Positions 7,968 to 15,185 of a stretch of 42,546 nt of DNA are shown here, one piece after another. Positions within the stretch are counted from its first letter, which is position 1; every line of letters starts with the position of its first letter. The translations under genes were made by a program, and so were the position numbers. The notes under the pieces are model-generated. The model ran no database searches, was not told the origin of the DNA, and saw nothing but the letters and a program-made list of their open reading frames with translations. This stretch comes from a virus: IMG/VR virus record IMGVR_UViG_3300013126_002960, positions 1 through 42,546 of that record; one strand, written 5' to 3'.

Positions 7968-7999
7968 AAAATATAGATGAGAATGTATGAAAACTCAAA
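7968..7999 (-). promoter_or_regulatory. Bacteroidetes-type promoter for the methyltransferase-pckA operon
   Basis: Sense strand: TTTG (7999-7996), a 20-nt spacer, TATATTTT (7975-7968), matching TTTG/TAnnTTTG with one mismatch. Only 5 nt separate the -7 box from the ATG, so the transcript may be leaderless. Confidence 0.55.
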
Positions 8000-8429
8000 C
8001 CTTTGATCTCATATCGTTAATAATCTTGGTTCTCCTTTCTCTTTTTTTATCAGAACCACCGATTCCCATAAGATAAACACCAGACTCCATTTCATTGAAA
8101 GAATAAAAAATATTCAAGAATTTGAAGATGGGTCGGTCATACAATGATGGATAGAAAAATAAAAAGAACAAGAAGAACAAAGCAAAGACACCAGTCCAAT
8201 GTCCGTCGGGAATGACTTCAGCGATACAATAAATTAAAAATGAATTTATTGAAATCCAAGAGAAAAGTTTGATAAGACGATAGGCAGCCCCAAATCCGAA
8301 ACCTCGTGTCACCTCATTTTTTGACCAAATACTTCTCCAAATATCCAAAGGAGCAAGCAAATAGTCAGAAATGAAAATAACGATCATTCCAAAGATAAAG
8401 AACAAGATTAATACAGATCCGATGCCCAT
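7995..8429 (-). CDS. Membrane protein, function unknown
   Basis: 144 aa with about three hydrophobic segments: residues 3-25, around 55-70 and 78-95 (FALFFLFFLFFYPSLYD). The C-terminus is basic (KKRERRTKIINDMRSK) and probably cytoplasmic. No family is recognised. It lies 1 nt from the next upstream gene in the same direction. The TTTG element of the next promoter lies within its last codons. Confidence 0.6.
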   Translation of the reverse strand: MGIGSVLILFFIFGMIVIFISDYLLAPLDIWRSIWSKNEVTRGFGFGAAYRLIKLFSWISINSFLIYCIAEVIPDGHWTGVFALFFLFFLFFYPSLYDRPIFKFLNIFYSFNEMESGVYLMGIGGSDKKRERRTKIINDMRSKV

Positions 8430-8430
8430 C

Positions 8431-8673
8431 TTATGTAGTTTTTAAACCGATTTTTAAAATATCGAGCAAGTTTTTAATATCTTGAATATCTTTATATTGG
8501 AAATCGAGATAGTCAAAAATTTCAACATACCAATTATTTTCACCCGCTTCATCATTTGTGTTTGTGATGAGAGTGAAATCTCCGAGTTCATAAATGTAAT
8601 AAAAGAAGGGAGAAGACTCATCTGGTGAGTCCTCTCTTTGAAACCCCAAACTGATCAGATCTTTTTCGGTCAT
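8431..8673 (-). CDS. Small conserved phage-type protein (hypothetical)
   Basis: 80 aa from the ATG at 8673, which follows the stop of the upstream gene by 1 nt; a longer frame starting at 8742 would overlap that gene heavily. It opens MTEKDLISLGFQRED and has an aromatic FFYYIYELGDFTLITNTND block. This LGF...YYY...G arrangement is familiar from small phage hypotheticals. No function is assigned. Confidence 0.65.
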   Translation of the reverse strand: MTEKDLISLGFQREDSPDESSPFFYYIYELGDFTLITNTNDEAGENNWYVEIFDYLDFQYKDIQDIKNLLDILKIGLKTT

Positions 8674-8674
8674 C

Positions 8675-9256
8675 TTATTGAATATTTTCTGTATATGTAA
8701 TTGGTTCCGCACCTCCTGAATCAATAGAAACATACCCCTCATCGATACATGAGTTTTGAAAATCTGCTACCTCATCATAGAAATCCATCTCATTGGCTTC
8801 AAATGATTCATCATCATCCATATCATCTGAGTTGGGGTATTCAAAATGTTCTTCGTCATTATATACAAAACCTTTGTGTACCAACATACCACCAACTGCT
8901 TCATATTCATCGTCTTCAAATCTGTTCTCTATCGCAAGGTTGGGATCCAAATCAACCAAAAGATTATAAAGATGTGTTGTAAAGTTTGTGGCGGGAAACG
9001 ATTCCGATGTTACTTTAATCTCAGTGTCGTCTAAAATGTATTCAAAGTACGCCCATCTTGTTCCCATATTCTCTTCATTCCATTGGTAAAGAATTTCACC
9101 ATCTTCACTGATTTCAGGGTTTTTATAGAATACTTTTGCAAATCCTACAATGTCTTTGTATTCCAATTCCTTCAACGATTCAACATACTCTTTGAATCTT
9201 TCTTGAACTTTTTCATTTCCGACAACACGGATGTTATTGGTTACTTCACTTGCCAT
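8675..9256 (-). CDS. Ferredoxin-like (YubB/Api92-type) hypothetical protein
   Basis: 193 aa, very acidic, especially about residues 140-175 (DDMDDDESFEANEMDFYD). The layout VTNNIRVVGNEKVQERF, then MGTRWAYFEYI and ESFPATNFTTHLYNLL, resembles the YubB/DUF1281 ferredoxin-like family found on phages and plasmids. Function is unknown; acidic proteins in phages often mimic DNA, but nothing here shows that. Confidence 0.55.
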   Translation of the reverse strand: MASEVTNNIRVVGNEKVQERFKEYVESLKELEYKDIVGFAKVFYKNPEISEDGEILYQWNEENMGTRWAYFEYILDDTEIKVTSESFPATNFTTHLYNLLVDLDPNLAIENRFEDDEYEAVGGMLVHKGFVYNDEEHFEYPNSDDMDDDESFEANEMDFYDEVADFQNSCIDEGYVSIDSGGAEPITYTENIQ

Positions 9257-9305
9257 TTTTTTTGTTTTTTATGAATTTAAATATAAAGGTTGGATTTTTC
9301 AAATA

Positions 9306-9644
9306 TCACTTGGGTTTATTTTTCAGGTTCTCCAAAAAATCATCGAGATCGTAGTCCGAAATATCAGAATTGAGACCTTCTTCAATTTTTTGTCTCAAAA
9401 TTTCATTTTTTTCTTCTTCATCATAATCCAAAATTTCTTTATCCAAACAATTTTCTATCATTTTCAAATACTCTTTAATATCTTCAATATTATCACCCGA
9501 AATAGTAACAGGGTTAATGGTATACCCATTAACATTTCCGTTAGAGTCATAATAAACTTCGTGAACACCGTAATATACTCCATATTTTGTGTTACGTCTC
9601 ATCACCCTGTGATTCCAAGTATAACACCCATACGAATTTTCCAT
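9306..9644 (-). CDS. Conserved hypothetical protein
   Basis: 112 aa. A beta-rich start (KYGVYYGVHEVYYDSNGNVNGYTINPVTISG) is followed by an acidic helical C-terminus with a predicted coiled coil (DIKEYLKMIENCLDKEILDYDEEEK). The YGVHEVYYDSNG pattern is seen in small proteins of bacteria and phages without known function. It has its own host-type promoter immediately upstream and so is probably expressed alone, early. Confidence 0.65.
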   Translation of the reverse strand: MENSYGCYTWNHRVMRRNTKYGVYYGVHEVYYDSNGNVNGYTINPVTISGDNIEDIKEYLKMIENCLDKEILDYDEEEKNEILRQKIEEGLNSDISDYDLDDFLENLKNKPK

Positions 9645-9648
9645 AATA

Positions 9649-9680
9649 CAAATATATAAGAAAATTATTTAATTTACAAA
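9649..9680 (-). promoter_or_regulatory. Bacteroidetes-type promoter
   Basis: Sense strand: TTTG (9680-9677), a 20-nt spacer, TATATTTG (9656-9649), a perfect match. Only 4 nt follow before the ATG at 9644, implying a leaderless or near-leaderless mRNA. Confidence 0.75.
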
Positions 9681-9696
9681 AAAATTTGAGGTATTA

Positions 9697-10140
9697 CTAT
9701 GTGAATGATGCACCTCTTTTGATGACATCCTCCACCTCAATCGTAACGTCATCGTAGAAATGATTTGTTGTTGATACACCTCTTTTGAGAACATCCTCCA
9801 CCTTCATCGTGAACGAGCCGAACGAATTGCAGGTTGTTGATACACCTCTTTTGAGAACATCCTCCACCCACATCTTTATAATTAACTCAAATTGAGATGA
9901 TTCAATCGGAAAAATCTCTAGAAATTGTTTTTTAACTTCATAAAAATACCATAGATGTCCTCCATTTTCCAATTCAAAACACCATTCATTTGTTTTTGGA
10001 TTTATTAACCAAATAGATCTCGGTGTATATTCGAATCGTTTTTCAGGTGTGTCGAAGTATAGGTGATACTCTTCATATTCAATGTACAACCATTTGAATG
10101 CAACCTCTAATAATTTCGATTGATGTTTTGAGTGGTTCAT
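9697..10140 (-). CDS. Hypothetical protein with three C-terminal 22-residue repeats
   Basis: 147 aa. The N-terminal 90 residues form an aromatic-rich domain (KWLYIEYEEYHLYF, SIWLINPKTNEWCFELENGGHLWYFY). Residues about 91-147 are three tandem units of 22 residues with the core VEDVLKRGVSTT; the last reads VEDVIKRGASFT. I cannot name the family. The ATG is 3 nt past the stop-side end of nothing else, and it sits directly downstream of the large methyltransferase gene (2-nt gap), so it is likely transcribed with the restriction-modification island. Confidence 0.7.
   Translation of the reverse strand: MNHSKHQSKLLEVAFKWLYIEYEEYHLYFDTPEKRFEYTPRSIWLINPKTNEWCFELENGGHLWYFYEVKKQFLEIFPIESSQFELIIKMWVEDVLKRGVSTTCNSFGSFTMKVEDVLKRGVSTTNHFYDDVTIEVEDVIKRGASFT
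9707..9868 (-). repeat. Three tandem 66-nt repeats (coding)
   Basis: Units start 66 nt apart. Units at 9767-9802 and 9833-9868 share 36 identical nucleotides; the third (9707-9736) differs at a few positions. They encode VEDVLKRGVSTT-type segments. Spacers between the conserved blocks diverge in sequence but keep length, so the reading frame is conserved. Confidence 0.9.
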
Positions 10141-10142
10141 TT

Positions 10143-12557
10143 TTATTTCATTAAAAATCCAAGTTCATAAACCAAAGGTCGCATCCGATCTTCCAAATTC
10201 TTGTACATCTGACGGAATTCCTTGAACTCCTCAGAGAAATATTCCTTCCATACAAGTTTAAGTTGCGCATAACCAGCATCCCACGAGTCCAAATGGTTTT
10301 CGTTGTCGGACATGAGTTGTCGAGCCTGAATGGACTTACGAACAAGTTCCGAAGCCTTGTCAAGAACAAGTTTGGCATCAGGAGATAGTTTGTCGTAGAT
10401 ACGTTCTTCACCAAACAACAGGTTATACACATGACGGTTGGGTGAAGTCCTTGCGTCGTTGTATAGACCATCATAACCATTGTCATCTGCAAGTTGCTTC
10501 ATCTCATCCACTGACATCCAAAAGAACTCGTTTTTGATATCCCAAAGTTTGTCTTTGTATGTTACTTGGCGGAGGGAGGATTGATTTGATTTGGACTCGA
10601 AAAGTGAGTAAACCAAGGAGTCATATTTGAATTGTTCATATTGTTCGTGTTCTTCATTTGGTGCTAGATATTCATCATACCAATTGATCCAATTTCCATA
10701 AATTATTCTTCTCGCCGTGAACAAAGCTGTTGATTTGAATACATTTCTACGAGTTACTGATCTACCGTTATCATTGTTTGAGGGTCGACTCAAAAAATAA
10801 ACCTGTTGATTATTAGCTTTACAATTATTATTGTGAGTTATTAGTTCCATAATCATATCCTGGATAACATGTTTTTCTTTATTACCTAATTGAAGAGCGG
10901 ATTTCATAGTAAAAATTTTAGTTTTGATGGTTGACTCATCTTTTACCCATTCATTTGAGCTAATTACGTTATCGGTATTATAAACTTTTTTGATATCTTT
11001 AAATTTTATTTCAGTATCGAATAGATTGAGATCGTTAATATGAAGAATATCATGTTCAAACTTATTTAGTTTACTGTTTTTATTTCCCCAAATAGAAAAG
11101 GTAATAGACCAATCATCAGAAACATCCGAAAAGTTAGATGCTTGAAATAAAAATCCTTTTTCGAATCCAAATTTTTTGAAAAATTCTATCCTGAATTTTT
11201 TATATCCAGATCCTGACATAAATAGAGGAGGTGAGAATACACATATTTTGAAATTATTAAAAATATTAATTTTGAATATTCGAAATAGGAATTGAGCATA
11301 CAAATTTTGTGAGGAGTTTCCCCAGCTTTTTTCTTTCATTTCTCGATTAATCATAGTATCTGATACTCCAGACTTATGTTCCGAATTATTACCCCTAACA
11401 CCAGCAGTTGCGTAAGGTGGATTCATCAACACAATAATCTCCCTTCCAGATTCAATTGCATCCCTCAATCTTTTAGGAAGTTTATCGTAGTCATCATTCA
11501 GAAAGTCATACTGAAACTTGACCGCCTCAGGATTATACTTCATTTGGTTCGCAGTATCGATGTCCGATTGGATTAAGGTTGAAACATACAATTCCTTGAA
11601 TTTGTAGTCACGAGTCAAATTACCTGTGCCCCAAGCCGGATCCCATACCACATACTTCTCTTTCCAATCTTCACCATATACAGATGCAATATATTCGTGA
11701 GCCTTGTCGACCCAAATTGCCGGTGTAAAGAACTCGCCTTGTTTTCTACGGGTTACATCTTCCACTAATCGATCAACGACTGCTGATAATTTGTGTTTTT
11801 GAGATGGAGAGTATGAAGAGGCAAAATGTGCAAAAAAAGATTCGAAACCCTCTCTTGATTTTACGAAAATCTCACCAAATGACTTTGTCACAATACTTTT
11901 GCGTTTCTTTGAGGGATGTAAATAATTTTCTTCAGAGTTAACCAAAATTTGCACAAAAAGATTAGCTCTTTGGTTCGTCGTCAGATCACACTTACCCAAC
12001 ACTTTATTTTCAAAGTAACGGAAAACCTCGGTGATGTTTTTATCAGTAACCAAAACTTTTCGTTGAACATTGTCGGTGAGGTCTTTTACCTTATCGACGC
12101 ATTGTTCGAAATGGTTTGAATCAAAGACAAATGGATTAATATTAGTATCATTAATCAATTTACCCATCAGTTCAATATTTTTGGAGGCAGCGGATGGTGC
12201 AGAAGACCAGTCCAAATCCATATCCAAATATTTGATCACGTCATTCACGTGGAGAGTAAGACATTCATTACGGTCTCCGATGAAGATGGTAGATGGTGGT
12301 ACAATCCCCTTATCGTAGAACTTCTTGATATAGAAAACGGACTGAGCCAAAACTTTGGCTTGTTCCATTTTCGAAGAAAGGTTCAAATCATCTTTGAACT
12401 CCATCAGAACACGGAGTTTGGATGATTTGGAAACACCGAACCCATCACAACCAAATGGAGAAGTGATCTCCATATCCTTAAACTTCTTCAGAAAAGTATG
12501 ACGATAGATGTTTTCAACGTCTTTTTCGTTGATTGATTTTTTCAGGGATTCTGTCAT
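10143..12557 (-). CDS. Large N6-adenine DNA methyltransferase, probable R-M component
   Basis: 804 aa. SAM-binding and catalytic motifs are clear: GEFFTP at 274-279, DPAWGTGNLT at 306-315 and NPPY at 379-382, the order of gamma-class N6-adenine methylases. The N-terminal 110 residues hold LRVLMEFKDD (residues 48-57), which could be the E-x-K of a PD-(D/E)XK-like fold as in type IIG enzymes; this is uncertain. The C-terminal 400 residues presumably contain target recognition. It sits downstream of a T5orf172 protein and a nuclease-like gene, and has its own host-type promoter. Confidence 0.87.
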   Translation of the reverse strand: MTESLKKSINEKDVENIYRHTFLKKFKDMEITSPFGCDGFGVSKSSKLRVLMEFKDDLNLSSKMEQAKVLAQSVFYIKKFYDKGIVPPSTIFIGDRNECLTLHVNDVIKYLDMDLDWSSAPSAASKNIELMGKLINDTNINPFVFDSNHFEQCVDKVKDLTDNVQRKVLVTDKNITEVFRYFENKVLGKCDLTTNQRANLFVQILVNSEENYLHPSKKRKSIVTKSFGEIFVKSREGFESFFAHFASSYSPSQKHKLSAVVDRLVEDVTRRKQGEFFTPAIWVDKAHEYIASVYGEDWKEKYVVWDPAWGTGNLTRDYKFKELYVSTLIQSDIDTANQMKYNPEAVKFQYDFLNDDYDKLPKRLRDAIESGREIIVLMNPPYATAGVRGNNSEHKSGVSDTMINREMKEKSWGNSSQNLYAQFLFRIFKINIFNNFKICVFSPPLFMSGSGYKKFRIEFFKKFGFEKGFLFQASNFSDVSDDWSITFSIWGNKNSKLNKFEHDILHINDLNLFDTEIKFKDIKKVYNTDNVISSNEWVKDESTIKTKIFTMKSALQLGNKEKHVIQDMIMELITHNNNCKANNQQVYFLSRPSNNDNGRSVTRRNVFKSTALFTARRIIYGNWINWYDEYLAPNEEHEQYEQFKYDSLVYSLFESKSNQSSLRQVTYKDKLWDIKNEFFWMSVDEMKQLADDNGYDGLYNDARTSPNRHVYNLLFGEERIYDKLSPDAKLVLDKASELVRKSIQARQLMSDNENHLDSWDAGYAQLKLVWKEYFSEEFKEFRQMYKNLEDRMRPLVYELGFLMK

Positions 12558-12564
12558 AGTCCTA

Positions 12565-12594
12565 CAAAGATAAGAAGATTATTCCATTTTCAAA
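12565..12594 (-). promoter_or_regulatory. Bacteroidetes-type promoter for the large methyltransferase
   Basis: Sense strand: TTTG (12594-12591), an 18-nt spacer, TATCTTTG (12572-12565). The ATG follows after 7 nt. The upstream element lies inside the 3' end of the T5orf172 gene. A separate promoter would let the methylase be made apart from the nuclease. Confidence 0.6.
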
Positions 12595-13508
12595 ACAAGT
12601 TCATCAGAAAGTTGCGGAATTAAATCCAAAGATTTTCTCATCATCTCAAATTTCTGTTTCTTGTTACCCCACGTACAAACATAGTATCCATCCACATTTT
12701 TAATCGCGGACTTATAGTTGTTCAAATAAACATCAGGAAAATCTTCCATGTTTTTACAAACCCAAATGTTATTCTGAACAACCTGATCAAGACCAACTTT
12801 TTCAACCATACGCATTACCAAATAAGTCACATATTCATAATCGTAATTGAATGTTTTGTGTTCACCATTATCAATCAGAGTGATGTTACCAAATTCATTT
12901 CCGCCACCCAACACTTTACCAGTGCTTTTGACTTTGAACTGTGACAATCCATTCGTGCCGCTGTTTCCACGAACCCCTTTAACCTTCTTTACAATACCGT
13001 TATTATAAAGTTTATTGGGTGTGTCAAATGTTTGTCCATCAAAAAGAAGAAGACCATTCTCTGTCAAAGTAACTTCATAATCTTCACCCATATAGGTTCG
13101 GATCAAAATGGTTTCACCCATTTCTTTAGCAAGATCAACCAACCGTTGATCAGTCACTTGAGTTGACTCTTCTTTAAATTCAGGAACATACAAAACACCT
13201 CCGTAAATTTGCATAAAATTGGTGAAGTCTTCGACCAAAGTGTCGTCTGAGTCCTCAAACCACTCTCCGTTAGTATTCCGACTATTTAAAATTGCATGGA
13301 GAAGACTTTCAACTCGAAACATATCATCAACAAAGTAAGATTTGATATGTCGATAGAGGTATGGTGATTTGGTTTTAGACCACGAGCTCTCCCTTGACGG
13401 TGGATCGATCGTCAATCCAATTTTTTTATCGTTCGGAATAATTGGTCTACCGATCGAATCGTAGTGCTCACCAATATAGACGTAACCTTCCGTTGACTTC
13501 TTTTCCAT
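12579..13508 (-). CDS. T5orf172/GIY-YIG-type domain protein
   Basis: 309 aa from the ATG at 13508. Residues 8-100 show GYVYIGEH, KIGLTIDPPSRE, then RVESLLHAIL and GEWFED, the layout of the T5orf172 (MUG113) branch of GIY-YIG nucleases, including the Arg and Glu expected in the active site. The remaining 200 residues are unrecognised and could bind DNA. It could be a free-standing endonuclease, the restriction partner of the neighbouring methylase, or a homing-type nuclease. It has its own promoter within the end of the upstream gene. Confidence 0.7.
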   Translation of the reverse strand: MEKKSTEGYVYIGEHYDSIGRPIIPNDKKIGLTIDPPSRESSWSKTKSPYLYRHIKSYFVDDMFRVESLLHAILNSRNTNGEWFEDSDDTLVEDFTNFMQIYGGVLYVPEFKEESTQVTDQRLVDLAKEMGETILIRTYMGEDYEVTLTENGLLLFDGQTFDTPNKLYNNGIVKKVKGVRGNSGTNGLSQFKVKSTGKVLGGGNEFGNITLIDNGEHKTFNYDYEYVTYLVMRMVEKVGLDQVVQNNIWVCKNMEDFPDVYLNNYKSAIKNVDGYYVCTWGNKKQKFEMMRKSLDLIPQLSDELVLKME

Positions 13509-13513
13509 GTGTG

Positions 13514-13545
13514 TAAATTTATGAAATTCAGAGTGAATATTCAAA
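13514..13545 (-). promoter_or_regulatory. Bacteroidetes-type promoter for the T5orf172 gene
   Basis: Sense strand: TTTG (13545-13542), a 20-nt spacer, TAAATTTA (13521-13514), one mismatch to TAnnTTTG. It overlaps the stop of the nuclease-like gene; the ATG follows after 5 nt. Confidence 0.5.
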
Positions 13546-14122
13546 TTTTATCGAACTTATTTTGACTAGCTAAAAATTCAAAAACATGAATAGGATCATT
13601 ACCCGCCAATCGATTTAGTCCCAACAGTTTTTCATAGGATTGACCTTTATTAAGAAAAGAAGTGCCAAGTGCCGACTTTGAGTTACTGAGATTACTTTCT
13701 TTGGTACCATTCATATATCCACATTTGAAGTTGTTGACCAAATCCTCACATGTAACAACAATGAATTGCGGATCACAGTTGTTCGGGTCAATGAAACAAA
13801 TGAGGTAGTAATCGAATTTCTGCCAAGGTCTGATATATCGAACGGTGTATTGGTTATTCACACCCAAGAAAGAGACTTTGAGTTCGAGTAGTAACTTAGT
13901 GTTGTTGGTGGTTCGGAACAAACTGTCACCTTTGTCCTCTGATTGTGAGATTTTGGTGAAACCAAAGTAAGTTTCGAACCTCTTTTGAATCCTTTTACCG
14001 TATTCATTTGGTCGGTATTCGGTGAAACAAAAACCCAAAAACTCTCTGAGATCTTCAGGTTCCTGTGTGGAACGAGATTTCATCTTTTGATACTTTTCAG
14101 AAGCCAGTTTGATGTAAGACAT
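13541..14122 (-). CDS. PD-(D/E)XK-like nuclease, candidate restriction endonuclease
   Basis: 193 aa. Around residues 63-82 an acidic residue (EDKGDSLF) is followed about 12 residues later by LLLELKVSF, the D-x(n)-E-x-K pattern of PD-(D/E)XK nucleases. Other features are YTVRYIRPWQKFDYYLICFID and VVTCEDLVNNF, consistent with a small restriction-endonuclease fold. It is the first gene of the island that includes the T5orf172 protein and the N6-adenine methylase, which supports a restriction role. The exact family is not recognised and the catalytic assignment is inferred. Confidence 0.6.
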   Translation of the reverse strand: MSYIKLASEKYQKMKSRSTQEPEDLREFLGFCFTEYRPNEYGKRIQKRFETYFGFTKISQSEDKGDSLFRTTNNTKLLLELKVSFLGVNNQYTVRYIRPWQKFDYYLICFIDPNNCDPQFIVVTCEDLVNNFKCGYMNGTKESNLSNSKSALGTSFLNKGQSYEKLLGLNRLAGNDPIHVFEFLASQNKFDKI

Positions 14123-14145
14123 GATACTAAGTTTGAAAATTTACC

Positions 14146-14176
14146 CGAAGATAGAAAAAATCACCTATAAAACAAA
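14146..14176 (-). promoter_or_regulatory. Bacteroidetes-type promoter for the nuclease-like gene
   Basis: Sense strand: TTTG (14176-14173), a 19-nt spacer, TATCTTCG (14153-14146), one mismatch. The ATG at 14122 follows after 23 nt. It overlaps the 3' end of the dCMP deaminase gene. Confidence 0.5.
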
Positions 14177-14604
14177 ACTTCAACCCCACTTTCTTCGAAC
14201 ATCACTCGTGACCGAGCTGCATGGGCATCCCAATGATCACGGTTACGAGTGGTATCTTCTTTTTTACAATAGATTCGTTTGATACCCGAATTAATAATTC
14301 CCCTACAACAATCAGAACACGGAACGCCACAGGTTAAATACATCGTGCAATCTTTTGTGGATACCCCAATCCGAGCGGCGTTCAATATTGCATTCATCTC
14401 AGCATGAACGACCCAATAATATTTTTCAGGTCGTTCTTGTCTTTCTTGAATATCATCATTGATTCCTCTCGGAAAAGAGTTGTATCCTGTTGAAACAATC
14501 TCATTATCAGTTCCAACAATTACCGCACCGATCTGAGTTCGTTGGTCTTTAGATTTTAGTTTTACGGTTTCAGCAATCTGAAGGAAGTATTCTGTCCAAT
14601 TCAT
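14161..14604 (-). CDS. Deoxycytidylate (dCMP) deaminase
   Basis: 147 aa from the ATG at 14604 (MNWTEYFLQIAETVKLKS), where homology to the family begins; a longer frame from 14643 overlaps the small upstream gene. Zinc-site motifs are intact: HAEMNAILNA and TCGVPCSDCCRGI (HAE...PCxxC). It deaminates dCMP to dUMP and feeds dTMP synthesis, a usual T4-like phage function. TAACATG couples it to the 39-aa ORF upstream; both probably use the promoter at 14746-14777. Confidence 0.92.
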   Translation of the reverse strand: MNWTEYFLQIAETVKLKSKDQRTQIGAVIVGTDNEIVSTGYNSFPRGINDDIQERQERPEKYYWVVHAEMNAILNAARIGVSTKDCTMYLTCGVPCSDCCRGIINSGIKRIYCKKEDTTRNRDHWDAHAARSRVMFEESGVEVLFYR

Positions 14605-14605
14605 G

Positions 14606-14725
14606 TTAGAAATATTTGTCCGCAACCCATTCGGCAAGATCATCTTGTTCCATGTCCAACAACATAGTGTAAACGAGGTCAGGGTCGGACATCTCGATCA
14701 TCATCTTTACATCTTTCTTAGTCAT
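14606..14725 (-). CDS. Tiny acidic ORF (39 aa), hypothetical
   Basis: It reads MTKKDVKMMIEMSDPDLVYT and ends in DDLAEWVADKYF: a helical, acidic peptide. It is supported by a perfect host-type promoter 20 nt upstream and by its stop lying 1 nt before the dCMP deaminase ATG. It may be a leader-coupled small protein; no family is recognised. Confidence 0.65.
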   Translation of the reverse strand: MTKKDVKMMIEMSDPDLVYTMLLDMEQDDLAEWVADKYF

Positions 14726-14745
14726 GAGTGAAAAGGTTTATACTA

Positions 14746-14777
14746 CAAATATACATCGAAGTTCAGATATTTCCAAA
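14746..14777 (-). promoter_or_regulatory. Bacteroidetes-type promoter for the 39-aa ORF and dCMP deaminase
   Basis: Sense strand: TTTG (14777-14774), a 20-nt spacer, TATATTTG (14753-14746), a perfect match. The TTTG lies at the U-tract of the RNA A terminator, so the two units are back to back. Confidence 0.75.
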
Positions 14778-14800
14778 AAAAAAAGGACCCGAAGGTCCTT
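14775..14800 (-). terminator. Terminator of RNA A (UUCG tetraloop)
   Basis: Minus strand: AAGGACC, loop TTCG, GGTCCTT, then ten T. The C(UUCG)G tetraloop makes a very stable hairpin. The same hairpin ends RNA B. Confidence 0.9.
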
Positions 14801-14939
14801 TCGTTAGACCCTTTTTCCACGGGGTGCTTCGTGATGAGATTCGAGGAGTACTCACAGTCCTATACCCACCATGTCTTTCTAAACTCGTCCCAGTACGAAC
14901 GGTGGCAAACTCCTGGTGACCAGTCGACAATCGTCAACA
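14775..14939 (-). ncRNA. Structured small RNA A (new family candidate)
   Basis: About 165 nt, no ORF of note. The 5' core (14938-14884) folds as: P1, a 6-bp hairpin GUUGAC/GUCGAC with loop GAUU; then UGGU pairing with GCCA; then hairpin UUCGU/ACGAG with loop ACUGGG, whose CUGG can pair back to an upstream CCAG, giving a pseudoknot. The 3' half is specific to this copy. A Rho-independent terminator closes it. The promoter at 14943-14972 puts the start at or just before P1. Strand is set by promoter, terminator and neighbours. Not tRNA-like (no acceptor stem, no CCA). Function unknown. Confidence 0.85.
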
Positions 14940-14942
14940 TTA

Positions 14943-14972
14943 TAAAAATAGATTAAATATATATTTTTTCAA
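14943..14972 (-). promoter_or_regulatory. Promoter of RNA A
   Basis: Sense strand: TTG (14972-14970), a 19-nt spacer, TATTTTTA (14950-14943), one mismatch to TAnnTTTG. It sits 4 nt upstream of the first hairpin. Confidence 0.6.
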
Positions 14973-14984
14973 GTTTATTCAAAA

Positions 14985-15007
14985 TAAAAAAGGACCCGAA
15001 GGTCCTT
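14985..15007 (-). terminator. Terminator of RNA B (UUCG tetraloop)
   Basis: Minus strand: AAGGACC, loop TTCG, GGTCCTT, then TTTTTATTTT. Stem and loop are identical to the terminator of RNA A. Confidence 0.9.
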
Positions 15008-15182
15008 CTAATGTGTTTCTCCGTTTACGGACTGAGGTACATTAACCCGAACTAGATTCACCAAGTTCTCGGCCCTGAGCTTGACGGATTATCTCAGTAT
15101 CCGCAACCATTTAACTTTTATTCATCTCGTCTCAGTACGAATAGTTGGTAAGCTTCTGAGAACCAGTCAATCTTCATTGACA
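14985..15182 (-). ncRNA. Structured small RNA B (paralogue of RNA A)
   Basis: About 198 nt. The core (15181-15126) parallels RNA A: P1 is GUCAAU/AUUGAC with loop GAAG; then UGGU with ACCA; then hairpin UUCGU/ACGAG with loop ACUGAG, whose CUGAG can pair with an upstream CUCAG. Compared with RNA A, several P1 pairs and one pseudoknot pair change on both sides, keeping pairing. The 3' half is longer and different: CGGAT/ATCCG hairpin, then UAAUGU/ACAUUA enclosing UCCGU/ACGGA. It ends in the same terminator hairpin as RNA A. Confidence 0.85.
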
Positions 15183-15185
15183 ATA

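Noticed and set aside
9231-9659. Plus-strand ORF of 142 aa rich in Phe and Ile
   Set aside because: It is the antisense shadow of the 112-aa gene and composed of AT-rich complement codons.
9707-9868. CRISPR-like array
   Set aside because: The three repeats keep the reading frame at exact 66-nt spacing and encode a protein repeat; spacers are not unrelated foreign-length sequences and no cas genes are present.
14728-14919. Plus-strand ORF of 63 aa across RNA A
   Set aside because: It runs antisense over a promoter, a terminator and the structured RNA core, and the peptide is low-complexity with no recognisable features.
14775-15182. tRNA or tmRNA genes
   Set aside because: There is no acceptor stem, anticodon arm or CCA end. 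The GTTCG-like stretch only superficially recalls a T-loop and is explained by the conserved hairpin.
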